Source: an uncultured bacterium
GTDB taxonomy: Bacteria > Planctomycetota > UBA1135 > GCA-002686595
NCBI GenBank assembly: GCA_905480285.1
Contig: CAJQPT010000028.1
Span: 1-63,588, forward strand
Direction of reading: 5' to 3'
DNA: 63,588 bases
Below, piece by piece: positions 15,973 to 23,752 of this stretch. Below the pieces are notes generated by a model, which ran no database searches, was not told the DNA's origin, and saw only the letters and a program-made list of their open reading frames with translations. Position 1 is the first letter of the stretch; every line of letters starts with the position of its first letter. The translations under genes were made by a program, and so were the position numbers.

Positions 15973-17204
15973 TTGACGGAGACGAGCTCGACGTAGAAGA
16001 CCAGCGTGGCGTTCGGGGGGATGGCCCCGCCTGCGCCGCGGGCGCCGTACCCGATCGAGGGGGGGATCACAAACAGGGTCGCGCCGCCCTCCTTCATCAG
16101 CTGGAGGCCCTCGGTCCAACCGGCGATGACCCCGCCCAGGCTGAAGTCCAGGGGAGCGCCGCGGTCATAGGAGTTGTCGAAGCCGGTACCGTCCGTGAGC
16201 CAGCCGGCATAGTGAGCGGAGACTCCGTTGCTGGCCGTGGGGGTCTTACCGGTCCCCTCGCGGATGGTCTTGTACTTGAGGCCGGAGGGCGTCGTGGTGA
16301 GCTCGGACTCGTCGGGCATCTGGAACTCGGGCTTGTTGAAGCTCATGGTCCCCACACACTCGAGGACCCAGATCTCGTCGGAGCCCGGCTTCAGCACAGG
16401 GTTCCCGCTCCGCTGGCCGATTCCGATCTTGGCCGGGACGCTCATCACGAGCTGCGCTCCGGGCTTCAGCTGCTCGAGTGCCTCTTCCATGAACTTCAAG
16501 GGCACCGCCTTGGTGGACAGCGTCAGCGGGCCGCCCCGGCTGGTGTGACCGACAACGAAGGCGCCCTCCGGCGTGAAGCAGGAGAACTTGATGAGGCCCA
16601 GGTCGGACTCGGCGATGGTCGCCCCCTCACCCTCCTTGATCACCTGGATCTTGGAGCCCAGGGGCCTCTCGATGATCCCCTCAGCTTCAGCGCTGAACGG
16701 GATGAACGGGAGGGCACGGTCGACGATCGAGAGGAGCTCGACCTCGAAGATGAGGTCGGCGTTGCCCGCGATCTTGGGGGGGGAGCCGCGCTCGCCGTAG
16801 CCGAGAGCAGAGGGCACGTAGAGCTTCCACTGGGCGCCCGGCGACATCATCTGAAGGGCCTCGTTCCAACCCTCGATCAGGCCGCCAACGGGGAACTCGG
16901 CCGGCTGCGGGTCGAGCCCGGGGCGGCGAGGGGTACGGGAGCTGTCGAAGACGGTCCCGTCGAGATTCCAACCCGTGTAGTTCACCCGCACCAGGTCGCC
17001 CATCGCCGGGGTCGCCGTGCCGTCACCTTCCTTCATGACGCAGTAACGAAGGCCCGAGGGGAGCATCTTCATCTCGCCGCAATCCGGGATCGGCGGGTCC
17101 TCGGCTCTCGTGGTGAAGGGGGTGGTCTCCAGGGGCGCGGGGGCAACGGCCGGCGCCGAGACAAGGAGGTGCGTGGCGAGGAGGGGCGTGGCGAGGATCA
17201 ACAT
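15969..17204 (-). CDS. Exported FKBP-type peptidyl-prolyl isomerase with three FKBP modules
   Basis: A 411-residue protein with a signal peptide (1-23) and probable envelope location; it would help fold exported proteins. Module one (about 48-160) has VRVNYTGWNLDGTVFDSS, IEGWNEALQMM and ALGYGERG. Module three (about 305-411) has SAHYAGWLTDGTGFDNSYDRG, VIAGWTEGLQLM, SIGYGARGAGGAIPPNATL and VFYVELVSV, all close to the FKBP consensus. The middle stretch (about 183-285) keeps the fold outline (IQVIKEGEGATI, ALEQLKPGAQLVMSVPAKIGIG, EIWVLECV) but lacks the FD, Y and GW pocket residues, so it looks like a degenerate, inactive module. Upstream TAACGT lies about 45 bases ahead. It is cotranslated with the O-methyltransferase. 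Confidence 0.88.
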   Translation of the reverse strand: MLILATPLLATHLLVSAPAVAPAPLETTPFTTRAEDPPIPDCGEMKMLPSGLRYCVMKEGDGTATPAMGDLVRVNYTGWNLDGTVFDSSRTPRRPGLDPQPAEFPVGGLIEGWNEALQMMSPGAQWKLYVPSALGYGERGSPPKIAGNADLIFEVELLSIVDRALPFIPFSAEAEGIIERPLGSKIQVIKEGEGATIAESDLGLIKFSCFTPEGAFVVGHTSRGGPLTLSTKAVPLKFMEEALEQLKPGAQLVMSVPAKIGIGQRSGNPVLKPGSDEIWVLECVGTMSFNKPEFQMPDESELTTTPSGLKYKTIREGTGKTPTASNGVSAHYAGWLTDGTGFDNSYDRGAPLDFSLGGVIAGWTEGLQLMKEGGATLFVIPPSIGYGARGAGGAIPPNATLVFYVELVSVK

Positions 17205-17310
17205 CGTCAGGGGAGGAGGTGGTGCTTTGGGCCCTTGCAGGCACGTTAGGCCCTTACAGAAGCTGGGGCTGGATGAAGAGTGAGCGGGTTGGGGTCAGGC
17301 GGCGTCTACG

Positions 17311-18105
17311 TCACAGACCCATGACGTGATAGCCCGCGTCGACGAAGATCGTCGTGCCGGTGATGCCCCGGGAGTGGGGGCCGACCAGGAAGAGGCAGGT
17401 GTCGCCCACCTCCTCAGCGGTCACGTTGCGACGCAGTGGCGCCTTCTCGGCGATCCGGTCGAGCATGGTCCCGAAGTCCTTCACGCCGGAGGCCGAGAGG
17501 GTACGGATCGGGCCCGCGCTGACGGCGTTCACGCGGATGCCTCGAGGCCCGACGTCAGCGGCGAGGTAGCGGACGGACGCCTCGAGGGCAGCCTTCGCGA
17601 TCCCCATCACGTTGTAGTTGGGGACCACTCGATCCGCGCCGAGGTAGCTCAGGGTCACGATCGATCCCTCGCGCCCTTCCATGAGGGGGAGGGCAGCGCG
17701 GGTCACCGCGGTGAGGGAGTACGCGGACACCTCGTGGGCGAGCATGTAGCCCTCCTTCGACGTGTCGAAGAAGCTCCCCTGGAGCTCCTCGCGTCTGGCG
17801 AAGGCGATGGCATGCACCATGGCGTCAAGCCCTCCGAATTCACTCCCGATCGTCTCGAAGGCCGCCTTGACCTCCTCGGGCTGGGTGACGTCACAGGGGA
17901 GCGTGATCGATCCCGGGCACTCTTCGGCCAGCTTGTCCACGGCCGCCTTCAGCCGCTCGTTCGCGTAGGTGAACGCTAGCTTCATGCCAGCGTCCGCGAG
18001 GGAGCGCGCGCAGCCCCACGCGAGGGAGCGCTTGTTGGCGACGCCAAGGATGACGCCGGTCTTGCCTTCGAGGATCCTCGGAACGGAGGGGGCGGTGTCG
18101 GACAT
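17311..18105 (-). CDS. fabI: Enoyl-[acyl-carrier-protein] reductase FabI
   Basis: Last reductive step of each fatty-acid elongation cycle (trans-2-enoyl-ACP to acyl-ACP, NADH), cytosolic; target of triclosan in other bacteria. At 264 residues it has the FabI cofactor loop GVANKRSLAWGCARSL (21-36), CDVTQPEEV, and HAIAFARREELQG. The catalytic Tyr164 and Lys171 sit in NYNVMGIAK with Tyr154 ten residues before, the same spacing as Tyr146/Tyr156/Lys163 in E. coli. The start is ATG 18105; sequence further upstream is Pro/Gly-rich and not FabI-like. A TATCCT box lies about 72 bases upstream on this strand. It is divergent from the operon at 18413. Confidence 0.96.
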   Translation of the reverse strand: MSDTAPSVPRILEGKTGVILGVANKRSLAWGCARSLADAGMKLAFTYANERLKAAVDKLAEECPGSITLPCDVTQPEEVKAAFETIGSEFGGLDAMVHAIAFARREELQGSFFDTSKEGYMLAHEVSAYSLTAVTRAALPLMEGREGSIVTLSYLGADRVVPNYNVMGIAKAALEASVRYLAADVGPRGIRVNAVSAGPIRTLSASGVKDFGTMLDRIAEKAPLRRNVTAEEVGDTCLFLVGPHSRGITGTTIFVDAGYHVMGL

Positions 18106-18226
18106 GCCGGATTTGAATGGTGGGCGATCATGCCGGCCCCCAATCCCGGGTGCCGGTCTGGCGGATTCGAGCGGGGAGGATAGTGGTTCCGCCGTTCCGT
18201 GGGCGCATCCCAGGGGGGGGAAGCAG

Positions 18227-18235
18227 TTATCCACA
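18227..18235 (+). promoter_or_regulatory. Perfect DnaA-box sequence TTATCCACA
   Basis: An exact match to the consensus E. coli DnaA box in the fabI/sigma-like divergent region. It is isolated; no cluster of boxes or AT-rich unwinding element surrounds it, so it is not an origin by itself. It may be a DnaA titration or regulatory site, or chance. Confidence 0.4.
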
Positions 18236-18333
18236 TCTGCCAAGGGCCCCACAGCGGGTCCGCTCACGATTCCGGGGATTGGTGGATCCGACACGGCTCC
18301 TGGGTGCCTTCCGTGAGGGTCGAGCGGACCCCC

Positions 18334-18363
18334 TTGACGATTTTTGGCCCCGACGCCTAGGGT
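18334..18363 (+). promoter_or_regulatory. Candidate sigma-70 type promoter for the 18413 operon
   Basis: TTGACG (18334-18339), an 18-base spacer and TAGGGT (18358-18363) precede the operon by about 50 bases. The -35 matches five of six consensus bases; the -10 is weak. This is one of the few recognisable -35 elements in the window. Confidence 0.35.
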
Positions 18364-18412
18364 GAATTCCTAGCCGGACGCTCTCCCGGCGGTCCCAATC
18401 CCCTCGCTTACG

Positions 18413-19000
18413 ATGCCTCAACCACGACCTGCCCTTGAGCCGCGCTGGCCCATGCGTGACCGATGGTCGCCCGTGCCGTCGTGGCGCCGCTACCTGCGGG
18501 TGGGGCAGGCCGAGGAGATCCTGAGGCAGATCATTCCCGGCGACCCCCTCCGCCTCCGGTTTCTGGCGGCTGCGCGGATCACGGCGGCAGCCCGCTTGCT
18601 GGACGTCGACCGGGTCGTCGTGCGAGCCATGGCGAGGATCTCCCACGGGGCCGCGCTCCTCGGCCCGCCCTCCTCGGAGCAATGGCTGGTCGAGGAGATG
18701 GACCAGGCCATTGAGGACGTCGTGGAGGACGGCCTCGTCGGGGCCGATGTCTCCTGCTCATTCCTCGACGCGCTCGCCCAGGGCGCTGAGGTGAAGCACG
18801 AGGCGCTCGCTCGATCTTGCGTGGCCTTCAATCGACGGAGTCGTGATGAGCGGGTCGCCTTCTGGTCTCTCATGCTGGCGGCCGAACCCCTGGACGAGGC
18901 CTCGCGGCGACATGGGGTCAGCCCGACGGAGCTCGCCCAGCGGTCGAAGAGGGTCCTCTCTGCGATGCTGCGGGCGGTTGCAGAGAGCGGTGCCGCATGA
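18413..19000 (+). CDS. Small sigma-factor-like protein of unknown function
   Basis: A 195-residue helical protein not assigned to a known family. The C-terminal third (about 140-190), with AFNRRSRDERVAFWSLMLAA, LDEASRRHGVSPTELAQR and a final basic helix, is laid out like sigma-70 region 4. That is a helix, then a helix-turn-helix with 'LDExxxxxGVSxxEL' phrasing. The N-terminal half (AARLLDVDRVVVRAMARISHGAALLG) is also helical but lacks a clear region 2 DExxQE-type signature. Its stop overlaps the start of the giant NtrC-like gene (ATGA at 18997), so the two proteins are made together and probably interact. It could equally be an adaptor derived from a sigma factor. Confidence 0.7.
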   Translation: MPQPRPALEPRWPMRDRWSPVPSWRRYLRVGQAEEILRQIIPGDPLRLRFLAAARITAAARLLDVDRVVVRAMARISHGAALLGPPSSEQWLVEEMDQAIEDVVEDGLVGADVSCSFLDALAQGAEVKHEALARSCVAFNRRSRDERVAFWSLMLAAEPLDEASRRHGVSPTELAQRSKRVLSAMLRAVAESGAA

Positions 19001-21801
19001 CCAGCGCCTCAGAGCCACAGCCCCTCGAAGACGCTGTCGACCTGCTGCTACCCGACGCTTCAAGTGGTGAACGGGAGGTCGCGAGGGGCCTCGCCGCGAC
19101 CTTTCGGCTGGCGGCGATCGAGACCGCAGATACGCGATCGCCGTCCACGGGGATCGAGCCTGGCTTGGCCTTGGCGGCGCTGCGCGAGCATGACCTGGTG
19201 GAGGCGCTGCTTGGGCTGCAGGACCTCATGATTCACCACGCGGCGCCCTGCCGTGGCAGCTCGTCCTTCGCGGTCCTGCCGCGACCCCGCGCGCCCTATA
19301 CCGAGTCACTGCAGTCGCTCCTGAAGCTCCTCGGGCGCCGCTCCGCCGACCTGCAGTTCCGCCTGCCGGCGCCAGAGACGCCGCAGCGGACCGCGCTTCA
19401 GGAGTTGCTCGAGGTGATGAACGCCTGGGTCCAGCACCCGGAGGCTCGCCAGGGACAGGTGGATCAGGCGAGACTGTGGGAGGCCCGCTGCCTTCACAAC
19501 GACGGCGAGTTATCAGGTTCCCGTGAACTGCTCGAGGAGATCTTGAGAGGCCTCGCGGGCGCCAACGATCGGGGGACCCGCAGGTTGCGGGCTGACGTGC
19601 TGGCGGAGCTGGTGTCGCTGCACATGGATGAAGGCGACCTCGAGCAGGCGAAGGCCACGGTCGCCCGCGGCGGCCCATCGCCGAGGCAGCCGGCCGACGT
19701 GCGCTGGAACCTGGACGCGCTGGCTCTGGCCATCGAGTGGCTCATGGGGGGCGCGACCTTCCCGGCGCTCGATGACGCCTTCGTCCGCTCGGGGTTCGAC
19801 GTGCCCGGAGGTTGGCGGGAGGTCCTGCAGCGCGCTGAGCCTCAGCGGACGGCGGCACAGCGGGCTCCGCTGCAAGCGGAGGTGAACGCGACGGGCGGTC
19901 ACCGTCTCTCTCTCCCGAGTCGTTCGGAGCTCGGCGCTCAGGCGGTGATCTTTCTGGTCATCGATGATCAGGGGCGACTGCGCAGGGGCGCTGCAGATGT
20001 GGCGCCGGCGCTCGAGGGGGAGGTGGACCGGTGGCTCCGCCGGTGTTGTCATGCCGACGGGGAGTCTCGCTCGATCCCGCAGGCGGCGCTGCGCGAGTCC
20101 GCTCCGGTGATCGTCATGTCTGGAGCGCCAGGGGCTGGCTCCGACGAGAGCCTGCAGCGCTCATGTATCGACGCCGAGCGTGGTTGCCCCAAGGGGGTCA
20201 TTGCGCTGCCTCTCGAGCAGGGGCATGAGGTCGTGGGGCTGCTCTGGATGGAGTTTGCGAGCCGCATGCTCCCGGGGGCTGCTCGCCTTCAATCCGTCGC
20301 TGACCAGGCGGTCGGCCATCCGCTGCTTCGCCATCGGGTGGGAGCCGCGGTTCGCTTGGCCGAGGAGAATGTCGGGCCGCTGGCGCTTGAGGAGCAGTGG
20401 GTACGAACGGACCTTCGTCGCCTCTGGGCCGAGCTTGTTGAGGAGCTGGCGCTCAAGACCGCCGAGCGACGCTGGGTTGCGTTTCAGCGCGTCGGGTCTT
20501 CCGGTGACCTGATCCCTGTCGCGGGCGGTGGCGCGGGCGGAGGCCGCCTCGGGGAGCCCAGCAACGGGGGGCTTTGGGCCATCCGGCGGGTGCTTGCGGG
20601 AGGGGGATACCTCCGTTACGAGGGCGATCAGGACGGTGAACGCTCCTCCATGCTGCACCCTGGCGCCGCCGCAGGCGTGGCGGTCGCGGTCCCGGGCTTC
20701 TCGGGTGTTGAGGCCGTGCTCATCATCGAATCAGCGCGCCACGGCGACAGTCGCGAGCGAGACGCCGCGCGCTGGGCCAAGGCGCTGGAGGGCCGATCAG
20801 ACGTGCTCCAGTGCGGGGCCCTGGACCATCGCGACCGAGTCCGCAAGGGGGGCGGCCTCGTCCTTGACTCCAGGGCACCCGACGAGCTGAAGCGGCTGAC
20901 CCAGATCCAGGTGCTCGCCAGTAATCGCACGGATCTCATCATCCGTGGCGAGGCGGGGAGCGGACGACGGACGATCGCCCGAGCCGTCCATCATGCTCGG
21001 CATGCGCGGAGTGGCCGCGACGATCTCGTCCAGTTGTCGAGCTTCGGGCTGCAGCCGGGCGACCTGGAGCGGGCGTTCTCCGACGACGCGGTCGAGACCG
21101 TGGTGTTGACCGATGTCGGGCGTTTGAGCGTCGATGGCCAGGTGACCCTCGCGCAGCTTCTGGGCCGAGGTATCCAGGATCGCCCGCGGCTCGTTGCAAC
21201 GGGGTCGAGCCCGATCGCGAGGGAAGGCGCGTCCTTTGAAGACTCGGACCGGGCGGGCGCCGCGGAGCCGCCTGGGCTGGCCCGTCACCCGGACCTGTAT
21301 CGGAACCTCGAGCGGGTCGCGGTCCTGGTTCCGCCGCTGCGCCACGTTCGGCACCGGATCCCGGGGCTGGCGCGGTCCCTCGCCGCGCGCTGGGAGCGGA
21401 GCGCCAGACCCGGAGTCCCGATGCTCTGGTCCGAGGAGTCCGATGAGGTCGAAGCGGTCCTTTGGCGTCAGCCCTGGGAGGGGAACGCCGTCGAGTTGGA
21501 GGCGGTGGTCCGTCAGGCGCTCCTCCGCGCCGAGGGCGCCGCGGTGGGGGTCGCAGGCCTCATGGCGGCATTCAGAGATGTGGGGCTGACCCCTGTCTCG
21601 CGGCTCTCCTCGCGCAGCCCTGAGGTACGAGACGTCGCCTCCGCGCTGTGGACCACCCGGACGGCCACGGGGCGCGTGAACAAGACCAAGGCGGCGACCT
21701 ACTGTGGCTGGGACCCGAACACGTTGACGGCACGCCTGCGCGACATGGGGATCTCAGACCTCGGGGACGTCGAGCGCTTGCTGGCGGATTCGCCGACCTG
21801 A
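18997..21801 (+). CDS. Degenerate NtrC-like regulator: TPR/GAF-like N-terminus, dead AAA+ domain, Fis-type HTH
   Basis: A 934-residue cytosolic protein. Residues about 140-270 are helical repeats resembling TPRs. About 290-600 could be a GAF-like sensory region. From about 630 it follows the sigma-54 activator plan, but the ATPase is broken. The Walker A reads GEAGSGRRT (651-659), with Arg657 where Lys is needed. The Walker B reads VVLTDVGRL (702-710), lacking the DE pair. No GAFTGA loop is present. The order is still recognisable from VPPLRHVRHRIPGLA (778-792, the PPLRERxxDIP element), and the C-terminus NKTKAATYCGWDPNTLTARL (895-914) is a Fis-like helix-turn-helix. I infer a DNA-binding, nucleotide-independent regulator working with the overlapping sigma-like protein. 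Signals and targets are unknown. Confidence 0.72.
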   Translation: MTSASEPQPLEDAVDLLLPDASSGEREVARGLAATFRLAAIETADTRSPSTGIEPGLALAALREHDLVEALLGLQDLMIHHAAPCRGSSSFAVLPRPRAPYTESLQSLLKLLGRRSADLQFRLPAPETPQRTALQELLEVMNAWVQHPEARQGQVDQARLWEARCLHNDGELSGSRELLEEILRGLAGANDRGTRRLRADVLAELVSLHMDEGDLEQAKATVARGGPSPRQPADVRWNLDALALAIEWLMGGATFPALDDAFVRSGFDVPGGWREVLQRAEPQRTAAQRAPLQAEVNATGGHRLSLPSRSELGAQAVIFLVIDDQGRLRRGAADVAPALEGEVDRWLRRCCHADGESRSIPQAALRESAPVIVMSGAPGAGSDESLQRSCIDAERGCPKGVIALPLEQGHEVVGLLWMEFASRMLPGAARLQSVADQAVGHPLLRHRVGAAVRLAEENVGPLALEEQWVRTDLRRLWAELVEELALKTAERRWVAFQRVGSSGDLIPVAGGGAGGGRLGEPSNGGLWAIRRVLAGGGYLRYEGDQDGERSSMLHPGAAAGVAVAVPGFSGVEAVLIIESARHGDSRERDAARWAKALEGRSDVLQCGALDHRDRVRKGGGLVLDSRAPDELKRLTQIQVLASNRTDLIIRGEAGSGRRTIARAVHHARHARSGRDDLVQLSSFGLQPGDLERAFSDDAVETVVLTDVGRLSVDGQVTLAQLLGRGIQDRPRLVATGSSPIAREGASFEDSDRAGAAEPPGLARHPDLYRNLERVAVLVPPLRHVRHRIPGLARSLAARWERSARPGVPMLWSEESDEVEAVLWRQPWEGNAVELEAVVRQALLRAEGAAVGVAGLMAAFRDVGLTPVSRLSSRSPEVRDVASALWTTRTATGRVNKTKAATYCGWDPNTLTARLRDMGISDLGDVERLLADSPT

Positions 21802-21830
21802 GGCGGCCCCCCTTCGGCGAGCTTGCCCGC

Positions 21831-21836
21831 TAGGAT
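21831..21836 (+). promoter_or_regulatory. Candidate -10 box ahead of queA
   Basis: TAGGAT thirty bases after the preceding stop. If used, transcription would start near 21843, which excludes the ATG at 21823 as the queA start and supports the later TTG. Confidence 0.3.
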
Positions 21837-21933
21837 CTCGGCCCCACCCAGCCCTGGTCCGGCGCCGATCACGGTCCCGCCCCTGGCTCTGATCCAGGCC
21901 TCGATCTCGGCTCTGAGCGCCGAGTTGTCCACG

Positions 21934-23007
21934 TTGCGCACCACAGACTTCGACTTCCAGCTTCCGGTCGAGCGTATTGCCCAGGAGCCCGTGGAGCCCC
22001 GCGATGCCGCGCGACTCCTCGTTCGCGACTCCGCCAATGGGGGAGAGCTTCGCCACGGGCAGGTGAAGGACCTGCCGGACTTCCTGCGGGCCGGTGATCT
22101 GTTGGTCGTCAACGACACGCGTGTTCTTCCTGCGCGGGTGATCGGGAGGCGCGCCACCGGGGGGCAGGTCGAGCTGCTGTTCCTCCAACCGGACGCGGCC
22201 TTCGCGCATGAGCAGGGCTGGCGGGCGATGGTTCGTCCTGCGAAGAAGCTCAAGCCCGGCGAACGGGTGGAGTGCCAGGCTGGGGTGGTCGCCCGGATGC
22301 TGGAGCGATCCAGCGAAGACGGCACGTGGGCGGTGACCCTTGAAGGCGAGGACGGAGAGGTCCGGCCGGTCGAGGAGTGGCTCGCCCGATGCGGGGTGAT
22401 GCCGCTGCCGCCATACATCCAGCGCGCCGCGAGGGCAGAGGACTCAGCGCGCTACCAGACCGTCTACGCCTCGGAGCCGGGAGCTGTGGCAGCGCCTACC
22501 GCGGGGCTGCACTTCACGGACAGGCTCCTCGCGAGGCTCAAGGAGCGCGGCGTGGACGTCGCCCGCGTCACTCTCCACGTCGGGGCTGGGACGTTCTTGC
22601 CCGTGACCGCCGACCGGCTGGAGGATCACGCCATGCACTCCGAGCGCTACGAACTCTCCGCGGACTGCGAGCGGGCTGTGCGCCGGGCCCGGGAGGCCGG
22701 GGGCCGGGTCATCGCGGTCGGGACGACCAGCGCGCGGGTGCTGGAGTCGTGCCGGGCGGGCGACGGAGAGGAGTCCCCCGCTGGCGTCGAGGCAGGACGC
22801 GGGGAAACCCGGATCTTCCTCCATCCCGGCCACGGGCCGGCCGTCTGTGACGGCATCTTCACCAACTTCCATCTCCCCAAGAGCACGCTCGTGATGCTCG
22901 TCGCGTCGTTCATCGGGACAGCTGAGACGCTGGCCATGTACCGCGCCGCGATAGAGGCCGAGTACCGGTTCTATAGCTACGGAGACGCGACCCTGGTGTT
23001 GCGCTGA
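21934..23007 (+). CDS. queA: S-adenosylmethionine:tRNA ribosyltransferase-isomerase QueA
   Basis: Transfers and isomerises the ribosyl group of SAM onto preQ1 in tRNA to give epoxyqueuosine. With a TTG start at 21934 the protein has 357 residues and begins LRTTDFDFQLP, the conserved QueA N-terminus. The longer frame from ATG 21823 adds 37 unconserved residues. Family blocks are PVERIAQEPVEPRDAARLLV, LLVVNDTRVLPARVIGRR, MPLPPYIQR, RYQTVYASEPGAVAAPTAGLHF, LHVGAGTFLPV, HSERYEL and DGIFTNFHLPKSTLVMLVASF. The final step of the same pathway, QueG, is encoded 2.7 kb away on the other strand. It ends 8 bases from the convergent thiE. Confidence 0.95.
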   Translation: MRTTDFDFQLPVERIAQEPVEPRDAARLLVRDSANGGELRHGQVKDLPDFLRAGDLLVVNDTRVLPARVIGRRATGGQVELLFLQPDAAFAHEQGWRAMVRPAKKLKPGERVECQAGVVARMLERSSEDGTWAVTLEGEDGEVRPVEEWLARCGVMPLPPYIQRAARAEDSARYQTVYASEPGAVAAPTAGLHFTDRLLARLKERGVDVARVTLHVGAGTFLPVTADRLEDHAMHSERYELSADCERAVRRAREAGGRVIAVGTTSARVLESCRAGDGEESPAGVEAGRGETRIFLHPGHGPAVCDGIFTNFHLPKSTLVMLVASFIGTAETLAMYRAAIEAEYRFYSYGDATLVLR

Positions 23008-23014
23008 GCGGCGC

Positions 23015-23752
23015 TCACTCGTCGCCGCTGCTGAGCAAGGTCCGCAGACCTCTCGCGGCGAGACCGGGGTCCTCGGCGCTCAGGATCGCCGAGCCGACAG
23101 CGGCCCTGCCGACCCGGTCGAGCTGATCTGCGTTGGAGAGATTGATCCCGCCGATGGGGAAGACGGGCGCAGTAGATGACGCTGCAGCTAGCCAGGCACG
23201 CTCGGGGCCCACGATGGCGGGCTGCCCGATCGCAGCCGTGCTCTGGAGGTACCCCTTGGTGGAGGTGGGAAACACGGGGCCGAAGCCGAGCATGTCGACG
23301 GGTTCGTCGAGGGCCGCCGCGAGCTCCGCGGCGTGGTGGGTGGACAAGCCGATCACTTGGTCCGCGGCCAGCACTCCCCGGGCGACGGCCGGAGGCGTAT
23401 CCGATGCGCCCACGTGGACGCCGTCCAATCCTTCCGGGGCGAGGGCCGCGGCGACATCGACGCGGTCGTTCACCATGACCAGGGGGGGCATTGCCAGGTC
23501 GCTCGCTGCACGCATGGCGAGGACCTTGCGGCACCAGTGGGCCGCGTCTCGGGCGCCCGTGATCGTCGCTCCCTTGGGGGCGCCAGGGGCTCGATCTCCA
23601 AGCACCTTGGGGCGCACCTGGATCACGTCCACGAAGGGAAGCGCGCGCTCCAGAGACTCCAGCGCAGCCTCACCGGCGAGGTCCGGCGTGAAGATGAGCA
23701 GCAGCGTCGCGTCCCGTAGACGAGCCCGCCGCTGATCATGGCTCAGCAGCAT
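23015..23752 (-). CDS. thiE: Thiamine-phosphate synthase ThiE
   Basis: Joins HMP-pyrophosphate and the thiazole phosphate to form thiamine phosphate; cytosolic TIM barrel of 245 residues. Conserved elements in order are VIQVRPK (the QLR-x-K pyrimidine site, with V in place of L), MVNDRVDVAAALAPEGLDGVHVGASDTPP, VIGLSTHHAAEL, LGFGPVFPTSTK and FPIGGINLSNADQL (phosphate-binding). An extra stretch after the first strand (GDRAPGAPKGATI) is not typical. The ATG at 23752 overlaps the end of arsM by ten bases, so thiE is the downstream gene of that unit. The link to arsenic methylation is unexplained. Other TenI-type functions are possible, but the full ThiE motif set favours ThiE. Confidence 0.87.
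   Translation of the reverse strand: MLLSHDQRRARLRDATLLLIFTPDLAGEAALESLERALPFVDVIQVRPKVLGDRAPGAPKGATITGARDAAHWCRKVLAMRAASDLAMPPLVMVNDRVDVAAALAPEGLDGVHVGASDTPPAVARGVLAADQVIGLSTHHAAELAAALDEPVDMLGFGPVFPTSTKGYLQSTAAIGQPAIVGPERAWLAAASSTAPVFPIGGINLSNADQLDRVGRAAVGSAILSAEDPGLAARGLRTLLSSGDE

Larger units (their letters stand above)
18106..18412. other. Divergent intergenic region with DnaA-box match
   Basis: 307 bases between fabI (minus) and the sigma-like gene (plus). It holds a perfect TTATCCACA at 18227-18235, candidate promoters in both directions, and a run of eight G. No small gene is evident. Confidence 0.6.

Noticed and set aside
23004-23017. Tiny symmetric hairpin TGAGC-GGC-GCTCA holding the stops of queA and thiE as a two-way terminator
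   Set aside because: Five-base stem is too short and no T-runs follow; probably forced by the two stop codons.
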